This document shows, one piece after another, positions 5,025-7,047 of a DNA stretch of 7,047 bases. The position numbers and the translations under genes were made by a program. Source of the stretch: JBQCHF01 sp051953655 (GTDB lineage: Bacteria > Actinomycetota > Actinomycetes > Motilibacterales > Motilibacteraceae); the NCBI GenBank assembly GCA_051953655.1, contig JBQCIO010000367.1, positions 1 to 7,047 on the forward strand. The letters are read 5' to 3'. The notes beneath the pieces are model-generated. The model ran no database searches. It was not told the origin of the DNA and was given only the letters and a program-made list of their open reading frames with translations. The first letter of the stretch is position 1. Each line of letters opens with the position of its first letter.

Positions 5025-7047
5025 TTGCCCGCCAGCGGCGCCGAGCTCGCGCTCGAGCAGGCCTACGTCGACCGCCTCTACGCCCGGCTGGACTTCCTCC
5101 GGGCGCGCACCGAGCAGGCCCTGACCACGGTGCGCACGCAGGGCTCGGCCGAGACCCCGCAGGCGCTCAGCGAGCGCGACGCGTTCGACACCCTGCACAG
5201 CGAGCGGCTGGCCCAGCTGTGGGCGGTGGAGAACGGCCTGTGTTTCGGCCGGCTCGACCTCGAGGACGGCGCCCGCCGCTACGTCGGCCGGCTCGGGCTC
5301 TCCGACGACGAGTACGACCAGCTGCTGGTGGACTGGCGCGCCCCCGCCGCCGCCGCCTTCTACCAGGCGACCGCGGCCAACCCGGAGGGCGTCGTCCGCC
5401 GCCGGCACATCACCACCCGGGACCGGCAGGTGACCAGCCTGGACGACGAGGTGCTCGACCTCGACGCCCTGGACGAGGCCGACCGCTCCACCCTCACCGG
5501 CGAGGGCGCCCTGCTCAGCGCGGTGTCGGCGGCGCGCACCGGCCGGATGCGCGACATCGTGGCCACCATCCAGGCCGAGCAGGACCGGGTGGTGCGCGCC
5601 GACCTGCGCGGCGTGCTGGTCGTGCAGGGCGGCCCGGGCACCGGCAAGACGGCGGTGGCGCTGCACCGCGCGGCCTACCTGCTCTACACCCACCGCGAGC
5701 GGCTGCGCGGCGCCGGCGTGCTCGTGGTCGGTCCCAACCCGACCTTCCTGCGCTACGTCGAGCAGGTGCTGCCCTCGCTCGGCGAGACCGACGTCGTGCT
5801 CACCACGGTGGGCGGACTGCTGCCCGGGCTCACCGCCACCGCCGTCGACGCCGACGCGGTGGCCCGGCTCAAGGGCGACCTGCGGATGGCCAAGCTGGTC
5901 GAGAACGCGGTCCGCGAGCGGCAGCGGCTGCCCCGCGCCGACGTCGAGGTGCTGCTGGACTCGGCGCGACTGGTGGTCACCCGGCAGGCCGCCGACCGCG
6001 CCCGCAGCAAGGCGCGGCGCAACCGGCGCGGCCACAACCCGGCCCGGGCCACCTTCGCCAAGGAGCTGCTCACCGGGCTGGCTGAGCAGTACGCCCGGCA
6101 GCTGGCCGGCGGCGCCTCCCGGGTGCTCGACGCCGAGGACATCGCCGACCTGCGCGACGAGCTTCGCGAGGAGCGCGCGGTCCAGCAGCTGCTCGACGAC
6201 CTGTGGCCGCTGCTCACCCCGCAGCAGCTGCTGCGCGAGCTCTACGCCGACCCCGGCGCGCTGTCGCGAGCCGGGCGGCGACTGCTCTCCGACGTCGAGC
6301 AGCGGCTGCTGCGCCGGGCGCGCACCCCAGGGTCGCCCGACGAGTGGACCGAGGGCGACGTGCCGCTGCTGGACGAGGCCGCCGAGCTGCTCGGCGACCT
6401 GCCCGAGCACGACCCGGTGGCCGCGGCCCGCGCCCGCGAGCTGGCGCAGGAGGAGCGCTACGCCCGCGAGGCCCTGTCCGCGATGGGGCTGGGCGGCGGG
6501 ATGGTGAGCGCCGAGCAGCTGGCCGCTCGCTACCGCGAGACCGGACCCCGGCTGACCACCGCCGAGCGCGCGGCCACCGACCGCACCTGGGCGTTCGGGC
6601 ACGTGGTGGTGGACGAGGCGCAGGAGCTCTCGCCGATGGCCTGGCGGGCGCTGGTGCGTCGCTGCCCGTCCCGATCGATGACCGTGGTGGGCGACCTCGC
6701 GCAGACCGGCAGCAGCGCCGGGGCGGACTCGTGGCAGGACGTGCTCTCGCCGTTCGCCCCGGCCGACCGACGCCGGGTCGAGGAGCTCACGGTCAACTAC
6801 CGCACGCCGGAGGAGGTCATGGCCGTGGCCGCCGACGTGCTCGCGGCGGTCGCGCCCGGCCTCGCGCCGGCCCGCTCGGTGCGGGCGGCCGGGGTGGAGC
6901 CGCGGGCGGTCCGCGCCGACGCCGGCCTCGCGGCCGCCGTCGTGGACGTCGCGGCGCAGGAGGCGGCGTCCGTCGGCGACGGGCGGGTGGCCGTCGTGGT
7001 GCCGGACGCGCTCATGGCGCCGGTGGCCGAGGCGGTGCGGGCCGGCG
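5025..7047 (+). CDS. helD: HelD-type RNA polymerase recycling ATPase (3' truncated by window end)
   Basis: 674 codons are readable without a stop up to the window edge; actinobacterial HelD proteins are roughly 700-770 residues, so the C-terminal part is missing. HelD is a UvrD-like motor that binds RNA polymerase through arms in the secondary and primary channels and frees stalled polymerase from nucleic acid. Seen here: an N-terminal coiled arm (about 6-60), the DWRAPAAAAFY region (about 103-113), the adenine-binding Q region TIQAEQ (181-186), Walker A GGPGTGKT (202-209), a long helical insertion (about 325-515) with charged segments, Walker B DEAQ (530-533), motif III VVGDLAQ (554-560) and motif IV NYRTP (591-595). 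Motifs V and VI lie beyond the edge. TTG is the start, set by GAGGAG eight bases upstream and an N-terminus typical of the family. A related subtype, HelR, confers rifamycin tolerance and is often preceded by the RAE inverted repeat; I see no RAE in the 136-base upstream spacer, so HelD is the safer name. Confidence 0.93.
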   Translation, partial: MPASGAELALEQAYVDRLYARLDFLRARTEQALTTVRTQGSAETPQALSERDAFDTLHSERLAQLWAVENGLCFGRLDLEDGARRYVGRLGLSDDEYDQLLVDWRAPAAAAFYQATAANPEGVVRRRHITTRDRQVTSLDDEVLDLDALDEADRSTLTGEGALLSAVSAARTGRMRDIVATIQAEQDRVVRADLRGVLVVQGGPGTGKTAVALHRAAYLLYTHRERLRGAGVLVVGPNPTFLRYVEQVLPSLGETDVVLTTVGGLLPGLTATAVDADAVARLKGDLRMAKLVENAVRERQRLPRADVEVLLDSARLVVTRQAADRARSKARRNRRGHNPARATFAKELLTGLAEQYARQLAGGASRVLDAEDIADLRDELREERAVQQLLDDLWPLLTPQQLLRELYADPGALSRAGRRLLSDVEQRLLRRARTPGSPDEWTEGDVPLLDEAAELLGDLPEHDPVAAARARELAQEERYAREALSAMGLGGGMVSAEQLAARYRETGPRLTTAERAATDRTWAFGHVVVDEAQELSPMAWRALVRRCPSRSMTVVGDLAQTGSSAGADSWQDVLSPFAPADRRRVEELTVNYRTPEEVMAVAADVLAAVAPGLAPARSVRAAGVEPRAVRADAGLAAAVVDVAAQEAASVGDGRVAVVVPDALMAPVAEAVRAG

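Noticed and set aside
4947..6602. 551-residue minus-strand open frame opposite the HelD gene
   Set aside because: The plus-strand frame has all HelD motifs and a strong ribosome binding site; the antisense frame is Gly/Val/Leu/Gln-rich shadow.

Overview
The window is very GC-rich, with long spurious open frames opposite every real gene. Gene content and codon use fit a high-GC actinobacterium. The protein style (lipoprotein substrate-binding protein, FCD-type GntR regulator, actinobacterial HelD) suggests a Geodermatophilaceae-like or related soil actinomycete, but that family-level placement is only an impression. Five genes are supported. Three are on the minus strand on the left and two on the plus strand on the right. 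The first 89 bases are G homopolymer runs typical of a low-quality contig end, and the last gene runs off the right edge.

Left part (1-2990): a family 5 (peptide/nickel/opine-type) ABC transporter substrate-binding lipoprotein (90-1718, minus) lies downstream of an FCD-subfamily GntR regulator (2295-2963, minus), with a 576-base gap between them that contains no convincing gene. A 12-base motif, CCTTCGTATACA, occurs upstream of the transporter gene and again, inverted, directly upstream of the regulator. A shorter version (TCGTATAC) lies just after the regulator stop. This matches the TTGTATACAA-like operators known for FCD regulators such as MatR. The simplest model is a repressor that controls itself and the uptake gene. 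Transporter permease and ATPase genes, if present, would lie beyond the left edge.

Middle (2990-3970): upstream of the regulator come a 15-base odd-centred palindrome and a four-copy TCATGTCG array with 13-14 base spacing. Next is a minus-strand gene for a small membrane-anchored protein with an HExxH zinc-peptidase motif (3097-3750). It is divergent from the next gene across a 217-base spacer that carries a palindrome and a 12-base tandem repeat.

Right part (3968-7047): an alpha/beta hydrolase with a complete catalytic triad (3968-4888), then a 136-base spacer with three GGTCCGG elements in alternating orientation. Last comes the 5' approximately 90 percent of a HelD-type RNA polymerase recycling ATPase (5025 to the edge), starting at TTG after a strong ribosome binding site. 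The right-hand genes have no evident pathway link to the left-hand ones. I found no phage, CRISPR, tRNA, rRNA or complete insertion sequence. The nearest thing to a system of special interest is the GntR-operator-transporter unit together with the unexplained repeat array beside it.
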